A stretch of DNA of 64,000 nt from Bradymonadales bacterium (GCA_016931535.1 JAFGEP010000096.1:168091-232090); one strand, 5' to 3'; shown: positions 6,947 through 16,563, numbered from the stretch's first letter. The notes: a model not told the origin generated them from the letters alone. Program-made: numbers and translations.

Positions 6947-8788
6947 CTACGGCTCCTCGTCGGAGCTGTCGGCCGCCATCCGGCTGTACAGGAGATCGGC
7001 CAGCTGGTAAGCGGCTTCTTCCAGCAGGGTGAGGGCTTCTTCCACCTCCTCGGCGGAGACCTGTTCCAGGGCGATGACCTGGCGGCAGTGATCGAGGTGC
7101 TCTTCCAGGGCGAGCAGCGCTTCCGGGCCGAGGTACTCGGAGTACTCGGGGAGACTGCGCTCGGTGGTGTAGATCAGGCCCTTGGCGCGGTTCTTCAGGT
7201 CCACGACCTGCTTGCGGAGGAGATCCTGGTCTTCCTGGGACTGTGCCTCCTCCATCATCTGCTCGATCTGTTCTTCGGAAAGACCGCCGTGGGCCACGAG
7301 GTTGATCATCTGCTCCTTGCCCGTTCCCAGCTCCCGGGCCCGGACGGAGACCAGGCCGTTGGCGTCGATGTCGAAGCTGACCTCGATCTGAGGGACGCCG
7401 CGGGGAGCGGGAGGCAGGCCAACCAGGTCGAAGCGGGCCAGGGAGTGATTGTCCCGTGCCAGGGGGCGCTCCCCCTGCAGGACATGGATGCTCACCAAGG
7501 ACTGGTTGTCGACCGAGGTGCTGAAGATCTGACTGGCGGAGCAGGGGATGCTGGTGTTTCGCTCGATGATGCGCGTGGAGACACCGCCCGCGGTCTCGAC
7601 GCCCAGAGAGAGGGGGGTCACATCCAACAGCAGCACTTCGGCCACCTCGCCCCCCAGGATTCCCCCCTGGATGGCGGCGCCGCAAGCGACCACCTCGTCC
7701 GGGTTCATGATGGCGCTGGGCTGGCGGTGGAAGAAATCACTGACCTGTCTCGTCACCAGCGGCATCCGGGTCTGGCCACCCACCAGCAGGATCTCGTCCA
7801 GGTCGGTGGGTTTGAGACCGGCATCTTTCAGGGCGGTACGGCAGGGTTCCAGGGCTCGTTGGACCAGGCCTTCGGTCCACTTCTCCAGCTCTGCTCGGGA
7901 AATGGAGTTGGAGAGGTGTCTGGGGCCGCTGGTGTCCACGGCGATGAAGGGGAGGTCGATCTGCGCCGAATCGGTGCTGGAAAGGTCGCACTTGGCCTTT
8001 TCGGCGGCCTCTTTCAGTCGTTGTAGTGCCATCCGGTCGTCCCACAGGGAGATGCCGGTCTCCGCCTGGAATTGCTCGATGAGCTGGTTCATGATGAGCG
8101 CATCGAAGTCCTCGCCCCCCAGGTAGGTATCTCCGCTGGTGCTCAGGACCGTGACCACCCCCTCGCCGACCTCCAGGATGGAGATGTCGAAGGTGCCGCC
8201 TCCCAGGTCGAACACCGCCACCCGGATGGTCTGTTTTCGTTCCAACAGGCCATAGGCGATGGCCGCCGCCGTCGGCTCGTTGATGATCCGGAGGACGTTC
8301 AGACCGGCGATGCGGCCGGCGTCTTTGGTCGCCTGTCGCTGGCTGTCGTTGAAGTAGGCGGGTACGGTGACGATGGCGTCGGTGATGGAGGTTCCCAGGA
8401 AGTCCTCGGCAGTGGCTTTGAGCTTCCTGAGGATGTGGGCGCTGACCTCCGGGGGGCTGACGGAACGGTCCTCCAGCTGGATCCAGGCGTCGCCGTTTGA
8501 GGCCTCGAGGATATCGTAGGCCAGGACCTGCTGAGCCTGCCGGATCTGGGGGGAGTCGAAACGCCGCCCGATGAGGCGTTTGACCGCATACACCGTGTTG
8601 GCGGGATTGGTGACCGCCTGTCTCTTGGCGACCTGCCCGACCACCCATTCTCCCTGCTCGGTCAGGGCCACCACGGAAGGGGTGGTCCGGGTGCCCTCCT
8701 GGTTGGGGATGACCATTGGTTTGCCACCCTCCAGCACAGCTACACAGGAGTTGGTCGTCCCCAAATCGATTCCGATGACTTTGGCCAT
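6947..8788 (-). CDS. dnaK: Hsp70 chaperone DnaK
   Basis: The product is 613 residues. MAKVIGIDLGTTNSCVAV opens the nucleotide-binding domain; NEPTAAAIAYG, DLGGGTFDIS and VGGQTRMP are the expected ATPase motifs. The substrate-binding domain carries LLLDVTPLSLGVET and the VLQGER and PPAPRGVPQIEV blocks. The C-terminal lid is present, but the protein is ~25 residues shorter than E. coli DnaK and ends DSSDEEP rather than the classical EEVKDK tail. GrpE is divergently encoded ~850 bases away; no dnaJ is in view. GAGG precedes the ATG. Confidence 0.96.
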   Translation of the reverse strand: MAKVIGIDLGTTNSCVAVLEGGKPMVIPNQEGTRTTPSVVALTEQGEWVVGQVAKRQAVTNPANTVYAVKRLIGRRFDSPQIRQAQQVLAYDILEASNGDAWIQLEDRSVSPPEVSAHILRKLKATAEDFLGTSITDAIVTVPAYFNDSQRQATKDAGRIAGLNVLRIINEPTAAAIAYGLLERKQTIRVAVFDLGGGTFDISILEVGEGVVTVLSTSGDTYLGGEDFDALIMNQLIEQFQAETGISLWDDRMALQRLKEAAEKAKCDLSSTDSAQIDLPFIAVDTSGPRHLSNSISRAELEKWTEGLVQRALEPCRTALKDAGLKPTDLDEILLVGGQTRMPLVTRQVSDFFHRQPSAIMNPDEVVACGAAIQGGILGGEVAEVLLLDVTPLSLGVETAGGVSTRIIERNTSIPCSASQIFSTSVDNQSLVSIHVLQGERPLARDNHSLARFDLVGLPPAPRGVPQIEVSFDIDANGLVSVRARELGTGKEQMINLVAHGGLSEEQIEQMMEEAQSQEDQDLLRKQVVDLKNRAKGLIYTTERSLPEYSEYLGPEALLALEEHLDHCRQVIALEQVSAEEVEEALTLLEEAAYQLADLLYSRMAADSSDEEP

Positions 8789-8831
8789 AGGACCTCAACC
8801 GTTGTTGGGAAAAGGCAAACGACAACGTTGC

Positions 8832-8860
8832 ATTTTACCTGGGGGGGGCTGTCCAGTCGA
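8832..8860 (-). promoter_or_regulatory. Candidate sigma-70-type promoter of dnaK
   Basis: On the minus strand TCGACT (8855-8860) is followed after exactly 17 bases by TAAAAT (8832-8837). Transcription would begin ~37 bases before the dnaK ATG. The spacer contains a run of eight C (G on the plus strand, 8841-8848). No CIRCE operator is seen. Confidence 0.45.
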
Positions 8861-8898
8861 TAGGCAGACGAGGTGGTGGGGAGGTGGGGACAGGTCGG

Positions 8899-9378
8899 CT
8901 AGCGGCCCTGGAGCGGAGGGTGGAAGATCCCCTGGTCTGTCCTGATCTCCGCGCTGGTTGGGCGATAGCCCAAGGCCGGACGGTCCTCTTGCCCGGACCG
9001 GCGCCAACCCGCCAGGTGCTCATAAGGAAACAGCCCAGGGGGCCTGGGCACGATCTGGTTGTCTCGAAAGTGGTCCAGAGGGATCAGGACGGTCCGGCCT
9101 CGCTCGAGCGAGGCCAGGTCGTGGTAATACCGCTCGTCCAGGATGATCTGGAGGTGTGACCAGTCTTGTCGCGACTCGTTGGAGAGGATCATGGCGGGAG
9201 CCGCCAAGTCTTCCTGATGCCACCGGATGGCTGCTCCGGTGGTCTGGGGCAGGCTGGAGGTCCCGGAAAACGCCCAGGCCGCGCTGGCCACGCAGGCCAT
9301 CGTGTAGATCACCAGCGCCATCTGTCCGAGGCGTCCGGCCGGCGGTTCGCCGCGCACCAGACCGATCAGTTGATCCAT
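8899..9378 (-). CDS. Small membrane-anchored hypothetical protein
   Basis: The 159-residue product starts at the ATG at 9378 (MDQLIGLVRG), chosen because longer in-frame starts only add low-complexity sequence. A single membrane helix (~21-40, ALVIYTMACVASAAWAFS) is followed by an extracytoplasmic domain with a beta-rich core (WSHLQIILDERYYHDL, RTVLIPLDHFRDN). I do not recognise the family. It lies between dnaK and grpE and is read toward dnaK, but dnaK appears to have its own promoter. Confidence 0.6.
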   Translation of the reverse strand: MDQLIGLVRGEPPAGRLGQMALVIYTMACVASAAWAFSGTSSLPQTTGAAIRWHQEDLAAPAMILSNESRQDWSHLQIILDERYYHDLASLERGRTVLIPLDHFRDNQIVPRPPGLFPYEHLAGWRRSGQEDRPALGYRPTSAEIRTDQGIFHPPLQGR

Positions 9379-9505
9379 GAACTCTGCCGCCAACCTGGCT
9401 CCCCCTGTCACCGTGGCGAAGGCGATCTGTTCATAGCACGGACCGTGCGGTGGACGGTATCCTTTTCCACGCAGGTGGAGCAGGGCGCAGCGGCGGGGTT
9501 TCACA

Positions 9506-9534
9506 TTGACAGTCCCACTCGGTGCAGATAGGCT
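9506..9534 (+). promoter_or_regulatory. Promoter of grpE
   Basis: A perfect TTGACA (9506-9511) is followed by a 17-base spacer and TAGGCT (9529-9534). The predicted start is near 9541, ~100 bases before the grpE ATG, which has a strong AAGGGAAGGAGAG ribosome-binding site (9616-9628). It overlaps nothing coding. Confidence 0.55.
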
Positions 9535-9639
9535 CGCTGCTCCGGACGGGGGGCTGCGCCGATCTGCGTCGGCCCCTACCTGGAAAAGGCGGGTGGGATG
9601 ACCTGATCACAGTCCAAGGGAAGGAGAGCGTTCCCAGAG

Positions 9640-10917
9640 ATGAGCCACAATAACAGCGAGTCGAACAGGGGGCCTCTGCCGGACGAGGCCCCGTACAAGA
9701 GTGGGATTCTCGAATCTCCGGGGGAGACGTGCACCACGGCAAACGCACAGAGCCAGGCGTCCGTGGGTCAGCCGACCAAGGATTTTGTCGGGGTCGCGCC
9801 TGGTATACAGCAAGCCGATGCAGGGCCCGCACAGACTACATCAGTGAACCTCGGGGAAGACCAGAGTGATCGGTTCGTGCCAGGTACGGCGGCCACGATC
9901 GCCCCCCAGCCGGCAGCCGACCAGCCGCAAACCCCATCCTCCCGACCGGTCGAGGAGTGTTCCAGCCGGTTGGTCATCGACACGTTGCCCGAGGAGACTG
10001 GCCATCCGAGCAAACCAAGAACGGACGAGCCGACCGGGTGGTCAGTGGAGGATGCGGCGCCTTCCGATGCCAGCCAAGAGATGGTCGACGAAAAACCGGG
10101 GCCGGAAGGCATGCAAGGGGAGCCGAAGTCGGACGAGTCGATCGGACTCTCCCCCGAAGAGATAGAACCACCGGTTGGCGGCGAACCGCTACCGGAGGTG
10201 GGCACCGCCGAGTTGACCGCGATCCTGGATCACGAGGAGGCGCTCCGACAGCTGGAGGTGTTGCAGGTCGATCTGCAACGGGCCCGCCGGGATGCGTCCG
10301 AGCTCAAGGAGCTGGCTCTTCGCAAGGCGGCCGACCTGGAGAACTTCCGCAGGCGTACTCAGCGGCAGCTGGACGACATGGCGCAGTACGGCAATGAGAA
10401 GGTCCTCAAGGGGTTTCTGCCCATCGTGGACGACCTGGAGAGAGCCATCCAGCATGCGGGGATCCTCGATCAGCCGGTGTCCCAGCTCCAGGAGGTGCAC
10501 CAGCGGTTCACCAGCTTTGTGGACGGGACGGCGCTGGTCCTGAGGAAGTTCCAGCAGGTGCTGGAACGGTTTGGGGTGCGGGGGTTCGACTCGATAGGAC
10601 AACCGTTCAATCCGCAGTTCCACGAGGCGCTCTCTCAAGTCGACAGCTCAACGCACGCTGCCGGTACCATTGTCGCCGAGTACCTGAGGGGGTACGTGCT
10701 CCACGACCGGTTGATACGCCCCGCACTGGTGATCGTCGCACGCGAGCCGACACCGGTGGAACCAGTAGCCGTGTCGTCGACGGAGGCGCCCGACAGTCAG
10801 GAAGCGACGGCCGACAAGGAGCAGGAGACCTTGGCGGGCCCCGAAGCAGCCGCCCCCCAGGAGCCTCCGGACCAATCGGCCGAAGCAGCGGTGGAGGAGA
10901 GTGGGAAGGAGCAGTGA
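9640..10917 (+). CDS. grpE: GrpE nucleotide exchange factor with long disordered N- and C-terminal extensions
   Basis: The product is 425 residues, about twice the usual length. Residues ~1-190 are a Pro/Glu/Ser/Thr-rich, acidic, probably disordered extension. The GrpE core (~200-370) begins with a long coiled-coil helix (LQVDLQRARRDASELKE, ADLENFRRRTQRQ) and continues with GFLPIVDDLERAI and the beta domain FNPQFHEAL ... GTIVAEYLRGYVLHDRLIRPALVIVA. These are diagnostic GrpE blocks. A further ~50-residue Pro/Ala/Glu tail follows. GrpE releases ADP from DnaK. putA starts 28 bases downstream and may be cotranscribed. Confidence 0.93.
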   Translation: MSHNNSESNRGPLPDEAPYKSGILESPGETCTTANAQSQASVGQPTKDFVGVAPGIQQADAGPAQTTSVNLGEDQSDRFVPGTAATIAPQPAADQPQTPSSRPVEECSSRLVIDTLPEETGHPSKPRTDEPTGWSVEDAAPSDASQEMVDEKPGPEGMQGEPKSDESIGLSPEEIEPPVGGEPLPEVGTAELTAILDHEEALRQLEVLQVDLQRARRDASELKELALRKAADLENFRRRTQRQLDDMAQYGNEKVLKGFLPIVDDLERAIQHAGILDQPVSQLQEVHQRFTSFVDGTALVLRKFQQVLERFGVRGFDSIGQPFNPQFHEALSQVDSSTHAAGTIVAEYLRGYVLHDRLIRPALVIVAREPTPVEPVAVSSTEAPDSQEATADKEQETLAGPEAAAPQEPPDQSAEAAVEESGKEQ

Positions 10918-10945
10918 GTTCGGAGCGGAGAAGAAAGGAGATCCC

Positions 10946-13888
10946 ATGGCACGCAAGGGGCTGGAAGAGCGGACAGTGGAGATCGGCACCGCGATTTTCG
11001 AGCGGATGGCGGGGGAAACCCCGAGCATCTTCGACAAGCAATGGTGGTCCGGTCTGGTCATGGAGTGGTGTATGCGGGATCCGGCGTTCAAGCTGGAGAT
11101 GTTCCGCTTCGTGGATGTGTTTCCCCAGCTCCGCTCCTCCGACGCGATCTCCGGGCATCTCAAGGAGTACTTTACCCGTCCGGGGCAGACCTTCTCGCGG
11201 ACCATCCAGCTGGGGATCAAGGCGGGCTCGGTGTTTTCCGGGACGATCGAGCGGAATCTGAACCGCATGGCCAGCGGGTTCATCGCCGGCAAGGATCCCG
11301 AGAGCGCCCTCGGGGTCATCACCAAGATGCGGGAGCAGGGCATCGGGTTCACCATGGACCTCCTGGGCGAGAAGACGGTCAGCGAGGTGGAGGCCCTGCA
11401 GTACCAGCGGAGAAACCTGGAGCTGGTGGAGCACCTGGCGACCAGGACCGCGGAGTGGGCGCCGCACCCCATCATCGACCGGGATGCGAGCGGCTCCATC
11501 CCGAAGGTTAACGTGTCCATCAAGGTATCCACCCTGTACTCGCAGTGGGATCCGGTGGATCCAGAGCACTCGGCGCAGGTCTTTTTCCAGCGGCTCAAGC
11601 CGATCTTCCTGAAAGCGAAGGAGCATGGTGTCTCGGTCATGCTGGATCTGGAGCACTATGCCCTCAAGGAGATCACCTACCGCACCTTCGATCTGCTGCT
11701 TTCGGATCCCGAGCTGGCCGAGGGACCGGACACCGGTGTGGTGGTGCAGGCCTATCTTCTGGATAGCCGGGAGGATGTGGAGCGACTGCTGAAGCGTTCC
11801 AAGAAACTCCGGCGTCCGATCAACATCCGGCTGGTGAAGGGGGCCTACTGGGACTACGAGACGGTCGTCGCTCAGCAGAACGGGTGGCGTGTGCCGGTGT
11901 TCCAGGAGAAGGCGGCCACCGATCAGAACTACGAGACGCTGACCGATCTGTTGCTGAAGGCCCAGGGGCAGGTGAAGCTGGCCATCGCCAGCCACAATGT
12001 GCGCAGCATCGCGCATGCCATGGCCCGCGCGGAGGATCTGGGGCTCCCCAAGGATGCGCTGGAGTTCCAGACGCTGTTCGGCATGGCGGAGCCGATCAAG
12101 AAAAGCCTGGTGGCCATGGGGTACCGGGTGCGCGACTACACCACCGTGGGCGAGCTGATCCCGGGTATGGCCTACCTGGTCCGCCGGCTGCTCGAGAACA
12201 CCTCCAACGAGGGGTTTTTGCGCAGCAGCTTCGTGGAGGCCGAGTCGCGGGAACGGCTGCTGAGCGCGCCCGTGCCCGCTGGGGAGCCCAAGGGGGTGTA
12301 CGAGAAGCCGTCATGGGGAGGCAACTGCCCCCGCCTGGATTTCCGCTATCCCGGTCCCCAGGAGGAGTTTGCCAAGGCGCTGGCCACCCTCGAGAAAAAG
12401 GGGCTGGGGGCTTTTCTGCCGGTGGTGGTGGGAGGCGAGAAGCGAAGCGAACGGGAGAGCTTCCCCTCCGTCTATCCGGCCGATCCCCAGGTGCTGGTGG
12501 CCAACTGCGCCCTGGCTCGAGATGAGGACATCGAGGAGGCGATTACCCTGGCCCGAAAGGCCTGGCCTGCCTGGCGGAGTCGGCCTGCCGAGCAGCGGGC
12601 GCAGATCCTGCGCAAGGCGGCACGCATCATGACCGAGCGAAGGATGGAGCTGTCGGCCCTCCAGGTGATGGAGGTGGGCAAGTCCTGGACGGAGGCGGAT
12701 GCCGATGTGTGCGAGGCGATCGATTTCCTCAACTACTACGCGGCAGAAGCCGAACGGCTGGCCCAGGGGCAACGGCTGGGGACCGAGCCGGGCGAGCACA
12801 ACCTGTTGACCTACCAGGGGTTGGGTGTGGGCGCCGTCATCGCGCCCTGGAACTTCCCCCTGGCCATCATCACCGGCATGACCTCGGCGGCGCTGGTGGC
12901 AGGCAACGGGGTGCTCATGAAGCCCGCCCGCACCTCGCCGGCCTGCGGCTATGCCCTGTACCAGATCCTCATGCAGGCGGGGATCCCCCGAGAGCTCCTC
13001 CACTTCGTTCCCTGCGTCGGGAGCCAGGTGGGGCCCAAGATCGTGGAACATCCCGGCATCGACTTCATCACCTTCACCGGCTCCATGGAGGTGGGGCTCG
13101 ATATCATTCGCCGGTCGGCCGTGGTCCAGCCAGGCCAGCGAAAGGTCAAACGGGTGGTGGTGGAGATGGGGGGCAAGAACGCCATCCTCATCGACGATGA
13201 TGCCGATCTGGACGAGGCGGTGACCGGAGTGGTGTACTCCGCCTTCGGTTTTCAGGGCCAGAAGTGCTCGGCATGCAGCCGGGCCATCGTGGTGGGCAGC
13301 GCCTATGAGCCGTTCGTGGCCCGCCTGATCGAGGCCGTTCGCAGCTTGCGGATCGGTCCGCCGACCGTCGCCGGAAACACCGTCGGTCCGGTCATCGACG
13401 AAACCTCTCAGAAGCGGATCAAGGGACTCATCGAGGAGTATCGCAAGGAGTTCGAGCTGGGGATCTACCGGGAGGCGGATGTCCCCGAGACCGGGTACTA
13501 CGTGGGTCCGGCCGTCTTCCTGGAGGCGGATCCAGCTCATGCGCTGTGCCAGCAGGAGATATTCGGGCCGGTTCTGGCCGTGATCCGGGCGGCCAGCTTC
13601 GAGCAGGCGCTCGAGTTCGCCAATGGAACGGCCTACGCCTTGACCGGCGGGGTCTTCTCCAGAAGTCCTCTGCACCTGGAGCTGGCGCGCGCCCAGTTCG
13701 ACGTGGGCAACCTGTATCTCAATCGGGGGTGCACGGGAGCCCTGGTGGGTCGCCAGGCCTTTGGCGGTTCCTACATGAGCGGTGTGGGCTCCAAGGCGGG
13801 TGGTCCGGACTACCTGCAACAGTTCATGGAACCCAAGTCGGTGACCGAAAACACCATGCGGCGAGGGTTCTCTCCCGAGACCCTCTAG
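10946..13888 (+). CDS. putA: Bifunctional proline dehydrogenase / delta-1-pyrroline-5-carboxylate dehydrogenase
   Basis: The 980-residue fusion oxidises proline to glutamate. The N-terminal half (~90-420) is the FAD-dependent PRODH barrel (VNVSIKVSTLYSQ, VMLDLEHYALK, IRLVKGAYWDYE, LAIASHNVRS). The C-terminal half (~500-980) is an aldehyde dehydrogenase with PWNFPLAIITGM, the general-base Glu in VVEMGGKNA, and the nucleophile Cys in FQGQKCSA (about residue 773). No ribbon-helix-helix DNA-binding domain is present, so this is a short, non-regulatory PutA. The start at 10946 has AAGGAG just upstream. Confidence 0.94.
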   Translation: MARKGLEERTVEIGTAIFERMAGETPSIFDKQWWSGLVMEWCMRDPAFKLEMFRFVDVFPQLRSSDAISGHLKEYFTRPGQTFSRTIQLGIKAGSVFSGTIERNLNRMASGFIAGKDPESALGVITKMREQGIGFTMDLLGEKTVSEVEALQYQRRNLELVEHLATRTAEWAPHPIIDRDASGSIPKVNVSIKVSTLYSQWDPVDPEHSAQVFFQRLKPIFLKAKEHGVSVMLDLEHYALKEITYRTFDLLLSDPELAEGPDTGVVVQAYLLDSREDVERLLKRSKKLRRPINIRLVKGAYWDYETVVAQQNGWRVPVFQEKAATDQNYETLTDLLLKAQGQVKLAIASHNVRSIAHAMARAEDLGLPKDALEFQTLFGMAEPIKKSLVAMGYRVRDYTTVGELIPGMAYLVRRLLENTSNEGFLRSSFVEAESRERLLSAPVPAGEPKGVYEKPSWGGNCPRLDFRYPGPQEEFAKALATLEKKGLGAFLPVVVGGEKRSERESFPSVYPADPQVLVANCALARDEDIEEAITLARKAWPAWRSRPAEQRAQILRKAARIMTERRMELSALQVMEVGKSWTEADADVCEAIDFLNYYAAEAERLAQGQRLGTEPGEHNLLTYQGLGVGAVIAPWNFPLAIITGMTSAALVAGNGVLMKPARTSPACGYALYQILMQAGIPRELLHFVPCVGSQVGPKIVEHPGIDFITFTGSMEVGLDIIRRSAVVQPGQRKVKRVVVEMGGKNAILIDDDADLDEAVTGVVYSAFGFQGQKCSACSRAIVVGSAYEPFVARLIEAVRSLRIGPPTVAGNTVGPVIDETSQKRIKGLIEEYRKEFELGIYREADVPETGYYVGPAVFLEADPAHALCQQEIFGPVLAVIRAASFEQALEFANGTAYALTGGVFSRSPLHLELARAQFDVGNLYLNRGCTGALVGRQAFGGSYMSGVGSKAGGPDYLQQFMEPKSVTENTMRRGFSPETL

Positions 13889-13995
13889 CAACGACCGGTT
13901 GCGCCGGTTCCCAACCGAAACCTCGGCAACAGGGCAGCGGGCAGTACCCCGTGGCATGGTGGAGCAGGACCAGGCACAGGTGGTTTCGCTTGGAG

Positions 13996-14652
13996 CTACT
14001 CGGCCGCTGGTGCGGGGGCCGGAGGTGCGGGCGCTGCTGGCACCAAGAAGCCTTGAGCGACATCCACCTCCATGGGCCACTCCCCGCGCAGGACCTGGTG
14101 GAGGATGACTACCACCACCGTGTCGTCAGGGCTCCAGCGAATCTCCTTGATACTGGGCTCGGCCAGACTCATCCCGTCGGAGATGAGCGGAATGGTTCCG
14201 ATCGGAACCGACCGCCCGGATCGTCGCACCGAGATCGCCATGTTGGCGCCTGCCGGAGTGGCGACCAGCTCGAAGGCTCCCGATGGGCTCGTGGTTCCCA
14301 CCACGCCATCGGCAGCCCAGCCGTACATGTCACGAAGCTCCTGGGAGATCAGGATGTCCCGGACCGAGGTCTCCTCGGTGGCCGCCCGCGCGAACACCGG
14401 CTCGGCCTCGTCGGCCTGGCCGACGCACAGCATCTGTTCACCCAGGTGATTGGTGGTCTGGTAGGCGAAGAACTGGGGATTCCGGGAAAAGGCCCAGAAC
14501 CGGATCTCGACCGTAGCCACCTCCCCGGTCTGATCCTCTTGTGCCTGTGCCAGCGGGGCCATCGCCAACATCCCCCCGATCAGGCAGATCGACGACAGCC
14601 ACCAGAAACGACTCACGTGTCTTCCCATGATTTGATGCGCCATGTCCTGCAT
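13996..14652 (-). CDS. Secreted protein of unknown function next to gltJ
   Basis: The 218-residue product starts at the ATG at 14652, chosen for the GGGAGGGA ribosome-binding site. A signal peptide (hydrophobic core WLSSICLIGGMLAMAPLAQAQ) is cleaved near residue 38. The mature domain begins VEIRFWAFSRNPQFFAY and includes a segment ending in VVVILHQV, suggesting a beta-propeller- or DUF2259-like sheet. The C-terminus is an Ala/Pro tail. It is downstream of gltJ on the same strand (30-base gap) and probably cotranscribed, so a role in the same envelope complex is possible. The family is not recognised. Confidence 0.6.
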   Translation of the reverse strand: MQDMAHQIMGRHVSRFWWLSSICLIGGMLAMAPLAQAQEDQTGEVATVEIRFWAFSRNPQFFAYQTTNHLGEQMLCVGQADEAEPVFARAATEETSVRDILISQELRDMYGWAADGVVGTTSPSGAFELVATPAGANMAISVRRSGRSVPIGTIPLISDGMSLAEPSIKEIRWSPDDTVVVVILHQVLRGEWPMEVDVAQGFLVPAAPAPPAPAPAAE

Positions 14653-14706
14653 CGATTGGTCCCTCCCTCTCATCACGAACCGCCGCGATCCGAATCAGAG
14701 CTTATC

Positions 14707-16452
14707 CTATTGTAGTGTAAAAGGCAGCCGCAATGTAACGGCTTCCCCTTCGAATGTGCGAAACCTCCAGGTGGAAAACCTCGTTCTCAGACACCGATCG
14801 AAGATGGTGCCCGACAGGTTGCGATCCAAGGTGACAGCGACCCGGCCATCGGGGCTGACGGTCAACAGCAGCTCGATCCGTTGCTGGATAGGTTCAGAGA
14901 CCTCTCGTAGCTGGAGCTCGTAACACCGCTGGACGTCTCGGCGGACACGCGGGAGGTTGTCCCGGAAGTAGTTGGCGTCCACCATGCTGCTGGACGTCTG
15001 CTCCACCTCGGCGGTCGTGGTGGAGGGGCTTTCCAGGGGGACCGGCACGCTCCGGCCATTTTGCAGCCGGCTGTACCGGCTTTCACCGCTGGTTTCCCGG
15101 TGGTTGGGGCTCGATTGGCGCGAGCCGATCCGCGAGGAGCGGGAAGCAGCGCTCAACTGCTCCAGCGGGACCGGATCCTGGAGGAGATGCGGATAGCCGG
15201 AAGAGACCGGCTCTGCCGATTCCAGGGCGAAAAACGTCTCGACAGAGGGGGAAAGGGAGACCTCGTCGCTCTTCACCAGGCTGGACAGGGTGCTGGAGCG
15301 AATTGCCGACCGGGCTTCCCGGATGGCTGTGGCGACCTGGATCAACTCGATCTCGATAGGGTCGATAGGCGCGGTCGGCTCTCCAGCAGGGATGGACTCT
15401 ACAGGCCCTGCCGATCGGAGCGCGAACCGCTCGTCGTCGGGACCGAGTGCGTTCGGCAAGATGAGCAGGAGGCCCACCACGACCGCCGCGGCGACACCAA
15501 TCGCCAGCCAGCGCTTGTTGCGCCGGGATCTGTCCGCCTTGCGGAGTTCGCGGAACAGGTTTCTGGTGGTAGCGGAGGGCTCGCGTGGCCTTTCGATTGT
15601 CGCATCGGCGCCTGGCAGGCGGCGCGACGCTTTTTCTGTCCGGCCGGTAGCCTGGGCTGCTACCGACTCGGACGACCACAACACGACCTCCTCCTGGTCC
15701 GGCTCATACACGGCGAAGAAGTCGGAGGAAACCAGGCCGATTCCCTCGATCTCGGACTCGGCGAGGAGGTCTTGGTCCTCGGGCGATGCCGAGGGCAGAG
15801 CAGTCGGGGCGTCGAAGAACGCCTTTTCCACATGGGTCTCCGGCACCTCGTGGTCACAGGAGTCTACCCACCAATCCCGAGCCTCTGAGCTTTCTTCAAG
15901 GCTTGCAGCCGACGAGGTGTCTTCCGCCGGTTCAACGGGCTGGGGAGGGGCCTGGGGGGTGGCTGCCGGCTCGGCGGCTTTCAGTGCGGTCTTCGGGATG
16001 GGCGGAGGCGTTGGTTTTTCGGTTCTTCGCTTTCCTTCTGCGATCGCCGGGGCGAACAGGGGCACGTCGAAGGCCGGGACCCAGCCGGACATGCCCGCAT
16101 TCCAGACGTAAGCCTCGTCGGTGATCTCCCAGGTGAGCATCCTGGCGATCAACGCGTCCTCGGGGAACGGTCCAAACGACTGGCCGCCCATGGAGTAATG
16201 CCAGGCGATCTCCTCCAACTTCTCGTAGTTCACCTTGCCCAAAGGTAGCCTGTCGTGGCGGCCGGGGGAGGAGAGTGCGGGCCCGAGGGGTGCCGAGCTA
16301 CCGGATCGGGTTTGCGCATCGGCGGGGTGAGCTGGGGCGTATACGGTAATGAGATGTCTGCAGCGCCGGCAGCGGACCTTCAAGAGACGCCCCTGCACCT
16401 TGGCATCGTCGATGGTATAACGCTGCTGGCAGCTGTCACAGATGAACTTCAT
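14707..16452 (-). CDS. gltJ: GltJ/AgmX-like gliding protein: zinc ribbon, GYF, membrane helix, AgmX/PglI C-terminal domain
   Basis: The product is 581 residues from the ATG at 16452. The zinc ribbon has C5/C8 and C28/C31. A GYF-type domain (~80-135) has WHYSMGGQSFGPF and YVWNAGMSGWVPAF. A long acidic Pro-rich cytoplasmic linker leads to one membrane helix (~314-334). The periplasmic part ends in the TonB-like AgmX/PglI tail (RDVQRCYELQL ... LTVSPDGRV ... TLRLPFTLQ). This is the architecture of Myxococcus GltJ (AgmX), the inner-membrane component that links MglA to the Glt complex. It is ~10 kb from the main glt-like island. In-frame starts further upstream are unlikely because the ribbon begins right at MKF. 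Confidence 0.88.
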   Translation of the reverse strand: MKFICDSCQQRYTIDDAKVQGRLLKVRCRRCRHLITVYAPAHPADAQTRSGSSAPLGPALSSPGRHDRLPLGKVNYEKLEEIAWHYSMGGQSFGPFPEDALIARMLTWEITDEAYVWNAGMSGWVPAFDVPLFAPAIAEGKRRTEKPTPPPIPKTALKAAEPAATPQAPPQPVEPAEDTSSAASLEESSEARDWWVDSCDHEVPETHVEKAFFDAPTALPSASPEDQDLLAESEIEGIGLVSSDFFAVYEPDQEEVVLWSSESVAAQATGRTEKASRRLPGADATIERPREPSATTRNLFRELRKADRSRRNKRWLAIGVAAAVVVGLLLILPNALGPDDERFALRSAGPVESIPAGEPTAPIDPIEIELIQVATAIREARSAIRSSTLSSLVKSDEVSLSPSVETFFALESAEPVSSGYPHLLQDPVPLEQLSAASRSSRIGSRQSSPNHRETSGESRYSRLQNGRSVPVPLESPSTTTAEVEQTSSSMVDANYFRDNLPRVRRDVQRCYELQLREVSEPIQQRIELLLTVSPDGRVAVTLDRNLSGTIFDRCLRTRFSTWRFRTFEGEAVTLRLPFTLQ

Positions 16453-16557
16453 CGCAGGGGCCAACATGGCAATTCGGTCCGGGACACCCAACACGAACGG
16501 AGCAGCCTGGGGATCGACCGACGTCCACCCGACGCTCGTCCCTCGTTCGACACATAG

Positions 16558-16563
16558 AGTATA
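16558..16563 (-). promoter_or_regulatory. Possible -10 box upstream of gltJ
   Basis: TATACT reads on the minus strand at 16558-16563, ~105 bases before the gltJ start. No good -35 is found at 16-18 bases. The 295-base region 16453-16747 between gltJ and the divergent gene otherwise shows only a weak plus-strand open frame (16442-16747) that overlaps the gltJ start and has no recognisable content. Confidence 0.25.

Noticed and set aside
12311..14080. 589-codon minus-strand frame opposite putA
   Set aside because: The plus-strand putA frame carries conserved PRODH/ALDH motifs throughout; the opposing frame is a codon-bias artefact.
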